Source: Aureococcus anophagefferens | Taxonomy: Eukaryota; Sar; Pelagophyceae; Pelagomonadales; Pelagomonadaceae | NCBI RefSeq assembly: GCF_000186865.1 | Contig: NW_008705562.1 | Coordinates: 1,335,933 to 1,399,932 of the forward strand | DNA length: 64,000 nt | Direction: 5' to 3' | In this document: positions 28,301-34,161 of the stretch, piece by piece | Position numbering within the stretch: the stretch's first letter is position 1 | Layout: each line of letters begins with the position of its first letter | Notes under the pieces: generated by a model | What the model saw: the letters and a program-made list of their open reading frames with translations, nothing else | What the model was told of the DNA's origin: nothing | Database searches by the model: none | Translations under genes and position numbers: made by a program

Positions 28301-29476
28301 CGTCGACGTCCAGCGCACGCGGCGCCAGGCGCTCGGCACGTCGCCCGCGCGGCGCACCTCGCGCGTGCCGCTCTCGGCGTCGTAGGCGCAGCGCAGCGCC
28401 GGGTGGCGCTGGATGAGCACCTCGAGGCTCCGCTGGATCGTCCGCGCGTGCGCGTCCGCGCGGAGGCGGAGGACGATGGGCGACGCGAGGGCGAGCGTCG
28501 GCGGCGCGGCGCCCCGCGCCTTGGCGGCGACGAGGTCGAGCACGAGCTTCTGGGGGCCCGCGACGGGCAGGCGCGGCGCCGCGGCCGCGCGCCGCGGCGT
28601 CTCCGGCTCCGACGACCGCCGCAGGCGCTGGTCCGGGAAGCTCCGCGCGCGCGTCAGGGGGAGGAACTCCTGGAGCGACCCGGCGACCTTGGCGAGCGAG
28701 CCCGGCGACGCGCCGAGCCGGCGGCCCGGGAGCGACGGCGACGTCCCTAACGACCCCGCGTCCGGGCTCTCGCCGAGGGACCCGGCGACGGGCGACGGCG
28801 GCGGCGGCGACCGCTCGCGGCCGCCGAGGAGCGTCGCGCCGCGGAACCGGCCCGCCTCGACGGAGCCGTCGCGGACGGACGGCGCGCGCGGCCGGTCGTC
28901 GCGGACGCCGTCGGCCCGGAGCATGCGCGCCTCCGCCGCCGCCGTCTCCTCGTGGGCCGCGGCGTCGAAGACGAGGGGCGTCGCCTGCTTCACGAGGCCG
29001 CCGGGCAGCGACGCCTGGAGGCTCGCGGCCGCCGCCGCGGCGCCGCCGCCGCCGCCGAGCGCGTGCTCGATGGCCCGCCGCCAGCCGTTGGCCTCGCCGC
29101 CGTCGCGGCAGACGAAGCGCAGCCCGCTCCGCCGCGTGCCGTCGGCGACCTCGACGACGACGCAGACGCCCCGGCGGCCCGAGCCCGACCGCGACTCGAC
29201 GGCGACGCCGCGGACCGTGTCCAGGTGCGCGAAGCCCGACGGCGCCGGCGACTTCTCGTCGACGTACCAGAGCAGCCAGGGCGGCGCGAGCACGCAGACG
29301 CGCTGCTTGAAGTTCCAGCCGAGGTGCTTGCCGCCCTTGCGCATGGCGCCCTTCTTCACGCAGTTGCGCGCGGCGAGCGGGAAGGACGTGCGCTCGGGGA
29401 GCAGGATGCCGCAGCGCTTGATGACGTGCTCCATGGGCGAGTCCTGGGGCGTCGGCGCCGGCGACTCGTCGGCCAT
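16352..29476 (-). CDS. trimodular nonribosomal peptide synthetase with N-terminal PH domain and terminal reductase
   Basis: 4374 aa in one uninterrupted frame. Order: PH-like domain (about 45-140, FKQRVCVLAPPWLLWYVDE to NGWRRAIEHAL); Ser/Arg/Pro-rich linker; C1 (about 310-760); A1 (870-1360, FTSGSTGKPKG); T1 (GGTSL, Ser about 1415); C2 (1500-1970); A2 (2010-2540, FTSGSTGTPKG); T2 (LGGHSL, about 2593); C3 (2670-3200); A3 (3260-3850, YTSGSTGAPKA); T3 (LGGTSL, about 3908); thioester reductase (3995-4374, VTGATGFVGSYLL, YAQTKW). All A domains keep the amine-binding Asp (SFDVHAQEL, AFDAFGFEV, GFDPWNLEV) and the PxGKxD lysine. C3 has an intact HHVACDGWS. C2 reads HHVAVDLW. C1 reads HRLAADV, degenerate, as in an inactive or starter condensation domain. 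Predicted product: a tripeptide (or dipeptide/acyl variant) released as an aldehyde or alcohol; identity unknown. Confidence 0.93.
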   Translation of the reverse strand: MADESPAPTPQDSPMEHVIKRCGILLPERTSFPLAARNCVKKGAMRKGGKHLGWNFKQRVCVLAPPWLLWYVDEKSPAPSGFAHLDTVRGVAVESRSGSGRRGVCVVVEVADGTRRSGLRFVCRDGGEANGWRRAIEHALGGGGGAAAAAASLQASLPGGLVKQATPLVFDAAAHEETAAAEARMLRADGVRDDRPRAPSVRDGSVEAGRFRGATLLGGRERSPPPPSPVAGSLGESPDAGSLGTSPSLPGRRLGASPGSLAKVAGSLQEFLPLTRARSFPDQRLRRSSEPETPRRAAAAPRLPVAGPQKLVLDLVAAKARGAAPPTLALASPIVLRLRADAHARTIQRSLEVLIQRHPALRCAYDAESGTREVRRAGDVPSAWRRVRWTSTDSDELRAAVKEALDDGAMDVGRGQLLRATLLDIGVQSEHDADGRAPSRAGRGSLLLLCVHRLAADVGELMALLDDWRRVSAILVDPKKGRRARLLTAGDGSPVVDFCEWRRAHNRGGAAAERAAAYWDRELGGLRLDELSLDGVADRPAPPPGRETRRARVVPFAVDAGVVAEFYAACRRAEGADTFVSLLAVYATLLGKYERYGSSDGAKGDLSDVVVSILVGHENDLGLDFVVGDAASWIPVRVRLSGCRTFRDALAATRKAVDGALAHKDHVPEAVLLSDAMRGARFETASKASRWSGTELWTETALGLGDAHQRALGRAPKKLVDVGGVPLEPLPPPAERAGFADSGLTLWLCEDPAPFARSAAGSKKRVMKHAGAVRYAVDRYDRATAERACDHFKKLLESCLGALKHHDALDACSFVTDGETRLVAQWNATDTGDAHAGAVHGRGVHDFAFSETARDAPSSPALEFEAKDKAVARVAYGDLERLSGVLAAFLVALDGASLRPPPAAVCAPRDAPAAFVGILGVLRAARAYVPLDASYPLERLRYMLDASKASVLVATRGLADAVAGARDDEDAALVALVDDGGALSTPPPSRSRASGFEELPAGPWGPRPAYVIFTSGSTGKPKGVVLPHRALVNLVRWQTTRPGFEPCRTLQFAPLSFDVHAQELFVTWRSGAAVVLCPDATRRDFAGLLALISRRGVERLFAPFVALAGLADAWRDEPTAVALKEVVSAGERLQVTPGIATFLRACGTGATLWNHYGPSESHVCTAHELRAGAAWPTLPAIGAPVDNTKIYVLDKAREPCGVGVRGEIFIGGTCLARGYVGASPDADARFRCDGAARLYASGDVGRWLPGGVIECVGRLDDQVKVRGFRVELGDVEAALAAHGALRAVAATVVDAGDGAVKEKVLVAFAVVDEDELESLRRDGGARGVAANALPAYMVPSRVLRVAALPLTPSGKLDRGRLPPVEDCDDVDARDGAAPRATYADAVEAAVAAAFERALLLKSGSARAGDVFAELGGTSLAAARVASALRLAVPDLARGANLADALLRGSASVRSVARALRKGQAAPPAGSLATALLEEAAGDDGDDDDAGPALPRFDAAPRAGRRPPTRSEEAFWLERDRSGPGRASLYAVPVCAWLRPDADAARLEAAVKAVVRAREALRTRYVEEDGERYAEPLDGDAAASACWSATESDDAAAAVAAAAARTPEPFDGDGPLVFATLVTSGGVPRALALVFHHVAVDLWALEILLRDVADAYGGDAVRPETPGLLGAVAAWQRGPYASSPRRDAAVAFWRDAFSRGDGGAATALDVSTDRPRPKRPTFRAGCAAAALDDALVRAVAFGARQWRVSPLCVYASLWAATLGRFASQRDVVVGVPGANRDGLGGAGDDLVACCVNSLPLHVRLEDGADGPLTLAALCRRVGGALEAARRHGALPFADVAREHAACRGAGDGSRHAVFQTMFALHETPLGDDGALARVLAGATAPSAGADAGDGAWWERRGLALKPLALPASRRSCPFDATLTVVVGGGGAARCELLYAADLFDAATGDRLLRAFANLVASSVADVDAPLFDFPLLGPADERAARDLGVGADAAPSRPGVARLLDAHVLYAASAHAGRVALRRLKSQEPPEMEELTYGELAARASSLRDAWAAAAPGDACVAVCCRRGPLVVVAFLGAALGKRPYVPIDVKVPRARKTTVVLQSRAAILVLDDARGEAFVTLGDEVGGAGMWRATLADDEDERAVVAVAGGLGGSLWGAHGACRGHAAPRKIARAAAVAHDDGADPVLNIIFTSGSTGTPKGVLVPHGGLVALCWNLATKVYGDPCGCEDVFAQVAGAAFDAFGFEVWPGLFVGAAVDFAPEAAKVDPGALCAWLRRSRVTVAFVPTALLELVLKLEKGRGFDSCPALRTAHTGGDALHRGLPDHLLGSLKLLNEYGPTEATIACAAFNVGGGLDAPPIGKPLALRRLFVVDTANGKTLCPVGVPGELFVGGVGVARGYLDREDLTSAKFVDLDVGGAAERCYRTGDLVRWRGDGNLVFLRRLDSQVQIRGFRVELGEVAAALGARPDVAAAHVALAVPDADDATSAFLVAYVVPADLVKKLSVRKLRAAAADALPSYAVPARYVLLDELPYTPNGKVDAKALPDVTTATCGDFEASDGVGDQPRGEFEEIVAELIAQVLGSSYVPASASFFDLGGHSLAATQLAAKLRSAFDVDVPLSKIFDAPTARALAAFLEAASAGPRGDAADEAAAIASAFDAFPGDAWAEASGPHPLSYNQLSMYLSWRLAPDDAHYNVCFAARIRAPLDARALSAALEAVQERHAILRTVYALGDGGDPVQVVLEAGDAELDFEVVRTRGLDDDRVAALRRDEARTPFDLEEGPLLRGRLYVDADDDAPARGRDASGDGARARSLSPARRRSTRAALKAKTPQKPPRDTGSGGKASAATLDGATRASLALVDGAAQRAAKALGGELQLTLHHVACDGWSLGLLLDDVAREYARRVAGEAGAAREPAVSYAAFGRWQRAAYFESADAQASLAYWRGELVGKGDLPILELPTDFPRPSLQKFAGATVAAAVEGAVAERLQARARDRGCTLYVALLTAWAAFLHRHARADERTKDAKRGEIVVGAPLACRGTDEREKILGHCVNAMPLRIAFHTDATFGDALAAARDAVVGAVHHQDYPLAKLVDDLGLAADFDASRPALFQTLFALERAAAPGDALTPFLAIPGSSLELEGALRLESLPTDSETSAFDVSLSVAADPADGSLRCKVTYATALFRPATAAALAHRFAAFVATVADAPVDAKLGELDVVTAAEAGELEAARRGPALGGDPDRVRGTVLAKWLRSADTRGAAVALDDAAGLALSHGDLRRLAKEFADTVDELSSTTRRAPTASLPPTPLRRPTLAGKLRGLFSSETPREPRSRQSSADSQGSSDDGRSRSVCDSVDYADLGRSLGLSSDGAASPGRLAADAGDAEDVGGAAGGAVVVALPRTWRVVAAAVGAVASGRPYCLLDASHPPGRLERLARNARAAVLVAERPLYGDIGREASGDVAPLLPFDAGAARNMLEAARREPLPEVRKFEAAAAARVAEDDAAYVQYTSGSTGAPKAIVVGHGALAHACGWHEAEYGTRAADVAAQCVGTGFDPWNLEVWPFFAVGAAVAIVDDDARACPASLSKRLAEARATFCLLPTPLVELLFAFYDAEAAPPKLPDLRVLYFGGDKLKTLPPAALYAAAAASLRVDNHYGPAECTVLSTLFEIPRPGRRGGFDLDDVPIGRPLSCHVTCDVVDARLRRVPVGVVGELVVGGLGVADGYMGMADVTARKFVADPFDGGDRIYRTGDLARWRRGGDGSLAIHFVGRADDQVKIRGMRCELGEIEAALAGHAGVDVAVAVAAEGKVAGYYVPRGDPSPDLDLELAQWCRSRLPAHACPSAFIPLARLPYTPNGKVDRRALPAPDWAALAETRRDDDALADDGRGPRTATEARVASAFALVLRVDEHRVGVHRSFFDLGGTSLSAAHLLGTVERVFGAAPKLSELFAAPTVAALAALLDARGSGGGAPDDAFDLESEVVLDDAIRPRPRHDAAALAARVAKPRACLVTGATGFVGSYLLRELAASGRYARVYCLVRARDDAEAAARVRTAVLNFVCGGDEAALGDVDLSRVAPLRGDLALARLGLTEAAWDEVRRGVDAVFHSGSLVNFLYPFQALKAANVGGTVELLKLCAAAGGEDDAAPVPLHFVSSLSTLGGGDNGFGEDAALAPPGTVFGGYAQTKWVAERLVLLARDRGLPVTVHRPPRVVGDRVRGGGNFDDFLFLALRGAAELGSAPDISWTERTAPVDFVATAVAALAADAANLGGCFHYLSEAELQWADLFAWARAFGADVGAGAVPFSDWKDRVKAAGPGENALFPLLPVLDEFGEIADFPAFTSTATDAALARAGLPLCPSFDEAAARTHFARMADLGLLPMRAGATGAA

Positions 29477-29624
29477 ATCGCCCTGGCTCTAGGGCGTCGG
29501 CGACTCGTCGGGCAGCGTCGCATCCATCGCGACGGCTCCAGAAGAAGGCTGCCCTATGTTGGACTAGTTATTGAAGGGGAATGAAACCGATTTGCCCGGC
29601 TGCCCCGCCATCGACATCGAGAGC
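29477..29624. promoter_or_regulatory. bidirectional promoter between the NRPS and MFS-like genes
   Basis: 148 bp separate the NRPS start (29476) from the first ATG of the transporter (29625). A direct repeat (GGGCGTCGGC..CGACTCGTCGG) sits just inside the NRPS start (about 29449-29471) and again at about 29490-29511. Shared control of the two genes is inferred from this arrangement. Confidence 0.5.
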
Positions 29625-31163
29625 ATGGGCGCCGACGTCCCCGGACCGCTGCGGCGCTACCGCGACGCGCAGCTGCTGAGCGCCGTCGGCTTCGGCGTGT
29701 GGTGGGTGCTGCTCAGCCCCGCCATCCTCGCGACCATCGGCCCCAAGGGCGTCGGCGGCGCGCGCATCGCCTACAACGCGGCGCTCTTCGTCGTGAGCCC
29801 CGTGGCCGGCGGCGCCGTGGAGCGCGGCGACGCGCTGCGGCTCCTCACCTGGTCGTCCCTCGGGCGCGTCGTCGTCTACGCGGCCGCGCCGCTTTTGTGG
29901 GCTTTCGTGCGGCAGTACGATCGCGTAGACTACGTCTTCGCGCCGTCGTTCTTCGCGCTCATGGCCGCCGACGGCGTCTTCGTCGCCTTGGTCAACGTGG
30001 CGTCCATCGACTGCGGCGGCACGGACCTCATCGCCGCGCGCCTCGGCCTCGGCGCGGCCGTCACCGACGAGCTCCGCGACCAATTCAACGCGTTGCACCA
30101 GCTCTTCCTCGACGGGTCCATGGTCGTCGGCGCGCCGGCCGTCGCCGTGGCGCTCTACGTCGCCGCGACGACGTCCGGCGACCTGCCGAACCAGAGCCTC
30201 GCGCTCCTCGGCGCCCTGGGGGCCGTCATGGTCGTCTCCTTCGGCGTCGCGGTCGCGCTCTACGGCGTCGTCGGCGCGGCGGCGCCCGCGCGCACACCAA
30301 ATAGCGACGAGCCGCCGGCGAAGGGCGGCCTCCTGCGCCAGATGGGCGGGGCGCTCCGGGCCCTGCCGTCGGACGCGTCCTACGTGGCGTCGCTCGACGG
30401 GAGGCTTCTGTGGCGCGTCTTCTTCCTGGCCATCGACACGGCCGTCGAGGACGCCGTCGTCGCCGTGGTCTTGCCGGCCCTCGCCAACGAGCTCGCCTGC
30501 CACCCGCACGGCATCGCGACGACGGGCGCGGCGTACGCGGAACACTGCGACGGCGAGTGGCGGCTGCGCGGCGGCGCGTACCTGTCGGTCATCGTCGCCG
30601 TCGGCAAGATCGGCGGCGTCTTGGCCGGCGTCGTCATGCACGCGCGCGCGGCGGAGCACCAGGCCCAGGGCGACGCGCACTACCGGAAGCTCTTCAAGTC
30701 GTCGCTGCTCGGCGGGCTGTCGTTCCTCGGAGTGCCCGCGGTGGCCCTCGGCGCCGTCCCGGGCCTCGGCCGCGACGGCACCTACGCCCTGATCTGCCTC
30801 GCGACGTTCGGCTTCTTTCTGTTGATGACCATGCCGAAGATCGGCTTCGCGACGCTCCTGCAGCACATGGCGACCGCGAGCGACGCGCCGGGCCGCGTCT
30901 TCGGCTTCACGGCGGCCTTCATCATGGTCGTCGACTCGCTCGTCGTCGCCGGCCTGAGCCTGTGCGCGCCGTCGGCCGCGATGAAGCTCTCGACGTTCCT
31001 CTGGATCGCCGGCGGGTCCGTCGCGGCGATCGGGCTCTTCGAGGGCGCGTGCGGGCCCCGGCTCGTCCTGGGGGCCAAGGGCGACGGCCCGCGGCCCTCG
31101 CTCGGCGCCGACGCCCTCGGCGGGGACACGCTGGACACGGCGCGGCCGCTGATTAATGCGTAA
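29625..31163 (+). CDS. MFS-like multi-pass transporter
   Basis: 512 aa from ATG 29625; the longer frame from TTG 29571 adds 18 polar residues and is less likely. About 11-12 hydrophobic helices are visible (LLSAVGFGVWWVLLSPAILA, ALLGALGAVMVVSFGVAVAL, LGGLSFLGVPAVALGAV, FGFTAAFIMVVDSLVVAGL), with a hydrophilic central loop (about 225-260) as in 12-TM major facilitator proteins. No substrate motif was recognised. It is head-to-head with the NRPS, 148 bp apart, so export of the peptide product is a reasonable hypothesis. Its stop is 1 bp from the stop of the F-box gene. Confidence 0.75.
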   Translation: MGADVPGPLRRYRDAQLLSAVGFGVWWVLLSPAILATIGPKGVGGARIAYNAALFVVSPVAGGAVERGDALRLLTWSSLGRVVVYAAAPLLWAFVRQYDRVDYVFAPSFFALMAADGVFVALVNVASIDCGGTDLIAARLGLGAAVTDELRDQFNALHQLFLDGSMVVGAPAVAVALYVAATTSGDLPNQSLALLGALGAVMVVSFGVAVALYGVVGAAAPARTPNSDEPPAKGGLLRQMGGALRALPSDASYVASLDGRLLWRVFFLAIDTAVEDAVVAVVLPALANELACHPHGIATTGAAYAEHCDGEWRLRGGAYLSVIVAVGKIGGVLAGVVMHARAAEHQAQGDAHYRKLFKSSLLGGLSFLGVPAVALGAVPGLGRDGTYALICLATFGFFLLMTMPKIGFATLLQHMATASDAPGRVFGFTAAFIMVVDSLVVAGLSLCAPSAAMKLSTFLWIAGGSVAAIGLFEGACGPRLVLGAKGDGPRPSLGADALGGDTLDTARPLINA

Positions 31164-31164
31164 T

Positions 31165-32454
31165 TTAATCCCAAAGGTGGAAGGTGCTCCTGCGGAGGAC
31201 CTCGGGGCTATACGTCTCTCCGAAGTCCGGGAAGACGTCCCACGGGGGCTTCGGTAGAATGCCGTCGTCATCGAGGTTGATAAGGATGTCATCGCTTGTT
31301 CTGGGCCGCGTCGTCACGACGTGGACGCCGCACCAGGGCACGTGCGCTTCGATCCGACGGACGAAAGCCGATGCCGTCGATGGTTGCGGGAGCGTCAAAT
31401 CTTCCAAGACGAGGACGAGCGCGACGAGCGTGCGAGGCAAGAGCGCGAAGACGGCGTAATTCTCCGGCTGCCACCAAGTTTCATGCTCTGTATCGACATT
31501 GCAGATCAGCATCTCAAGGGACGGACATGCGGTTGACAAGTTTCTCAAGAAGGAAGCCATTTCAGGGAGCGGGAATGAGCTATCATTGAAACAGAGCTGC
31601 TTCAGGTTAGGAAGGAGCGGGACATTCTCGGGCAGCATTAGGCCCGATTTTGACATTCGTAATCCCATGATTTCGACCAGCCGGCCTGCCGTCTCCTCGT
31701 CTACGACGGCCGCGCTTTTGAACTCGGCTTCGTCATTGCCGGCGAGGAGGAAGCGGCCCAAGTAATCTAGACAAAGAATATCGAGGTCTTCCCCGATGGG
31801 GAGCAAGTTCACTTCGAAAACAGGCAGTTTCAAGCGCTGGACTTTGTGAAACAGCCGTGTGAGTAGTGACATATTTCGCTGGTCAAGAAGCGAGCCGCAC
31901 CAGCGGCCAGGAGTAATATTGCCGGGGTCGAAGTTCTCGTCGCCGGCATCAAGTTGCAGCTGTTCCCGGTATTCATCGGACTCGTTCCTTCCCCCTGCCC
32001 GGCAGGAGTTGTGCCCTCGCAGCTCGAGGCCCAACGAGTCAAAAAGTGGAGCGAGAGCGGCCGTGTCCTCGTCGCGTGATTGTGAGGATTGCCCATACGT
32101 ACATAGCTTCACCATTTCCAACCGCTGAAATTGCATTCCCGCTAAGCCAGCGCCCAAAGAGTACCAACGACCCGGACCACCATTGCTTCTAAGCATGATG
32201 TCGCGCGTGTGTCGTTCGGCCGCCGCCCGCACCGCGGCCGGCGCGTGCGCCCATGCGGAGTAGAGGCAGCGGAGACGCGGGTCCGATGTTTTCCGGTTCT
32301 TGGTAACCAGAACCAGATTCTGCCAGAGTTCAGGCGCGCCATGGTGCGCTTCAAGCCACGAGTGGTTCACGGAGAAGCGCCGCTTGAAGGCGGCGTCCTG
32401 ATCGCAAGCGAATGTCAACACCAATTGAAGAGCGTCGGCAGGGAGATTCTGCAT
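31165..32454 (-). CDS. F-box-like protein with LRR-like C-terminus
   Basis: 429 aa from the first ATG (32454); the frame opens further upstream at a GTG (32481). The N-terminus has the F-box pattern (LPADALQLVLTFACD, then RFSVNHSWLEAHHGAPELWQNL), which in this family binds Skp1 in SCF ubiquitin ligases. The remainder has scattered leucine-rich segments (LPNLKQLCFNDSSFPL, PSLEMLICNV) suited to substrate binding. GC and codon use differ clearly from the flanking genes, with many A/T third positions. It may be foreign, recently acquired or weakly expressed. Assignment of the F-box is by eye. Confidence 0.65.
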   Translation of the reverse strand: MQNLPADALQLVLTFACDQDAAFKRRFSVNHSWLEAHHGAPELWQNLVLVTKNRKTSDPRLRCLYSAWAHAPAAVRAAAERHTRDIMLRSNGGPGRWYSLGAGLAGMQFQRLEMVKLCTYGQSSQSRDEDTAALAPLFDSLGLELRGHNSCRAGGRNESDEYREQLQLDAGDENFDPGNITPGRWCGSLLDQRNMSLLTRLFHKVQRLKLPVFEVNLLPIGEDLDILCLDYLGRFLLAGNDEAEFKSAAVVDEETAGRLVEIMGLRMSKSGLMLPENVPLLPNLKQLCFNDSSFPLPEMASFLRNLSTACPSLEMLICNVDTEHETWWQPENYAVFALLPRTLVALVLVLEDLTLPQPSTASAFVRRIEAHVPWCGVHVVTTRPRTSDDILINLDDDGILPKPPWDVFPDFGETYSPEVLRRSTFHLWD

Positions 32455-32584
32455 CACCGAATGGATGTCGGGCGACGTCACCGAGTCGCGCGGCGGCGCG
32501 GGCGCAGGCGCGAGTGCGGCCCGGCTGTCGGCCGGAGCTCCTCGAGCTGCTCCGTGGCTGCAATATTGGCTTCACACAACCGCG
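32455..32584. other. spacer between two minus-strand genes, possible extra exon
   Basis: The coiled-coil frame upstream ends just after AAAGGTAAGACGTAG. GTAAGA as donor and ATTGCAG (32545-32551 on the plus strand) as acceptor would remove about 38 nt and add an EQLEEL-type tail ending at about 32478. Not decidable without transcripts. Confidence 0.3.
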
Positions 32585-34012
32585 CTACGTCTTACCTTTC
32601 CCCGGCGCCGCTATCTTCGGCATGCGCGGCGGCGGCGCCTTCTTCTTCCGCCGGTCGTGGTCCGTGAGCGAGGACACGGTCGACGCCTGGGGCTGGTGGA
32701 AGACGGACGCCTTGCGCCGGTTCGGGTCGTTGAGCTCGTCGACGATGCGCTTGCGCCCCTTCTCGATGAGGGTCCTCGCGTTGCCGAGCTGGGCGTCGAG
32801 GCGGTCGATGTGCTTCTTCTGGGCCTTGACGCGGTCGACCGTCGCGAAGTGGCGCGCGAGGGACCGCTCGGCCGCGGCCTCGGCCGCCGCGGACGCGGCG
32901 TGCGCGGCCTTCTCCGACTCGCGGACCCTCGCCTGCTTCTCGCGCACGGCGCGCCGCTCGTCGATGGTCGCCTCGAGGGCGAGCCGCAGCGCCTCGGACC
33001 GGAGGTTCGTCAGGTCGTTGGCGGCCTCCGCGGACGCGGCGCGCGCCTCCTCGGCCAAGGCGCGGTCGCGCAAACCTCGGAGCTGCTCCTCGGTCACGTC
33101 TAAATCGTGGACGGCGGCCGTCAAACGCGCCTCGAGCTCGTCGGCGCGCTCCACCTCGTTCGCGTGGTCCTCGCGCGTCGCGGCGATGTCGTCCTGCAGG
33201 CGCGACGCGAGGTCGCTCTTCTTCTGGAGCTCGTCCGTGAGCAGGTACTGCTTGAAGCGCCGCGACGCGAGCTCGGTCTCGTGGACGGCGATCTCGGCCT
33301 CGGCCTTCACCCTGGCCTCCTTGGCGGCGGCTTCCGCCTTGTCCGCGCGCGTGCCGCTCGCCATCTTCGCGAGCATGTTCACGGTAATTTCTTTCTGCGC
33401 GAACTTCAGCGACGTCCGGAGCCGCTCGTTCTGGGCGACGGACCGCTGCATGCGCTTCTCGTTGAAGAAGACGACGCGCTGGAGCTCGGCCTTCTGCGTG
33501 CGGTTCTCGCGCTCCAGGTTCTCGCACTTCAGGTTCGCCTCCTGGAGGATCTGGAGGATGGACCGGTTCTGCATCGCGGCGATCTTCATGGCCTCGTCCT
33601 TGCCGTCGCTCTGGGACTGGACGACGCCGAGCTGGCGGAGCTCGTGCTCGCGGTCGTCGATCTTGCGCTGGGCCGCGCGCAGCAGCTTGTCCTTGGCCGC
33701 GAGCGCGTTCGCGAGGTCGCCGAGCTCGCGCTCGAGCTTGTCGAGCGAGAGCCGGAGCTGCTCGTTCTGGTTCGACAGCATGTCGATCTCGTGCTGCTTC
33801 GTCAGGATGAGGCGCTCGCAGGACGCCACGGAGACCTTGGCGTCGCTCCCCGTCTGCCGGCTGCTCGACTGCGTCCCGGACCGCTCGCCGCCGGCCTTCG
33901 ACGCCCGACTCGGCGACGCCGGCGCCTCCTCGGCCGGGGCCGCCGTCATGATCGTCCCGCCCGTGGAGAACATGGACGACTGCGCCATGGTCTTGGGCTC
34001 GTTCGCGCTCAT
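32585..34012 (-). CDS. long coiled-coil protein
   Basis: 475 aa. After a Ser/Ala-rich leader (about 70 residues) almost the whole protein is heptad-rich coiled coil (DMLSNQNEQLRLSLDKLERE, KAEAEIAVHETELASRRF, ERADELEARLTAAVHDLD), ending in a basic Pro/Lys tail (RRKKKAPPPRMPK). No motor or membrane segment. Probably structural or a cytoskeletal tether. The 3' end may have one more exon (see the adjacent spacer). It is divergent from the second CNG-type channel, with a 149-bp spacer. Confidence 0.7.
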   Translation of the reverse strand: MSANEPKTMAQSSMFSTGGTIMTAAPAEEAPASPSRASKAGGERSGTQSSSRQTGSDAKVSVASCERLILTKQHEIDMLSNQNEQLRLSLDKLERELGDLANALAAKDKLLRAAQRKIDDREHELRQLGVVQSQSDGKDEAMKIAAMQNRSILQILQEANLKCENLERENRTQKAELQRVVFFNEKRMQRSVAQNERLRTSLKFAQKEITVNMLAKMASGTRADKAEAAAKEARVKAEAEIAVHETELASRRFKQYLLTDELQKKSDLASRLQDDIAATREDHANEVERADELEARLTAAVHDLDVTEEQLRGLRDRALAEEARAASAEAANDLTNLRSEALRLALEATIDERRAVREKQARVRESEKAAHAASAAAEAAAERSLARHFATVDRVKAQKKHIDRLDAQLGNARTLIEKGRKRIVDELNDPNRRKASVFHQPQASTVSSLTDHDRRKKKAPPPRMPKIAAPGKGKT

Positions 34013-34161
34013 CGCGTCGCGCCTCGACGGGCAGCCACCCGCGGACTACGCCTCCATTACCGACCGCGCTAGTCGTGTTAACATCAGCAAGATGCAGTGT
34101 AACACCCGACTTCTTTCTGCGAGCCAAAGGATGGCAGCCCTTCGGGACCTATCCTGATAGC

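Noticed and set aside
32545..32590. 38-nt intron at the 3' end of the coiled-coil gene
   Set aside because: Phases fit, but the intron would be very short and the added tail is not diagnostic; mentioned only as an alternative.
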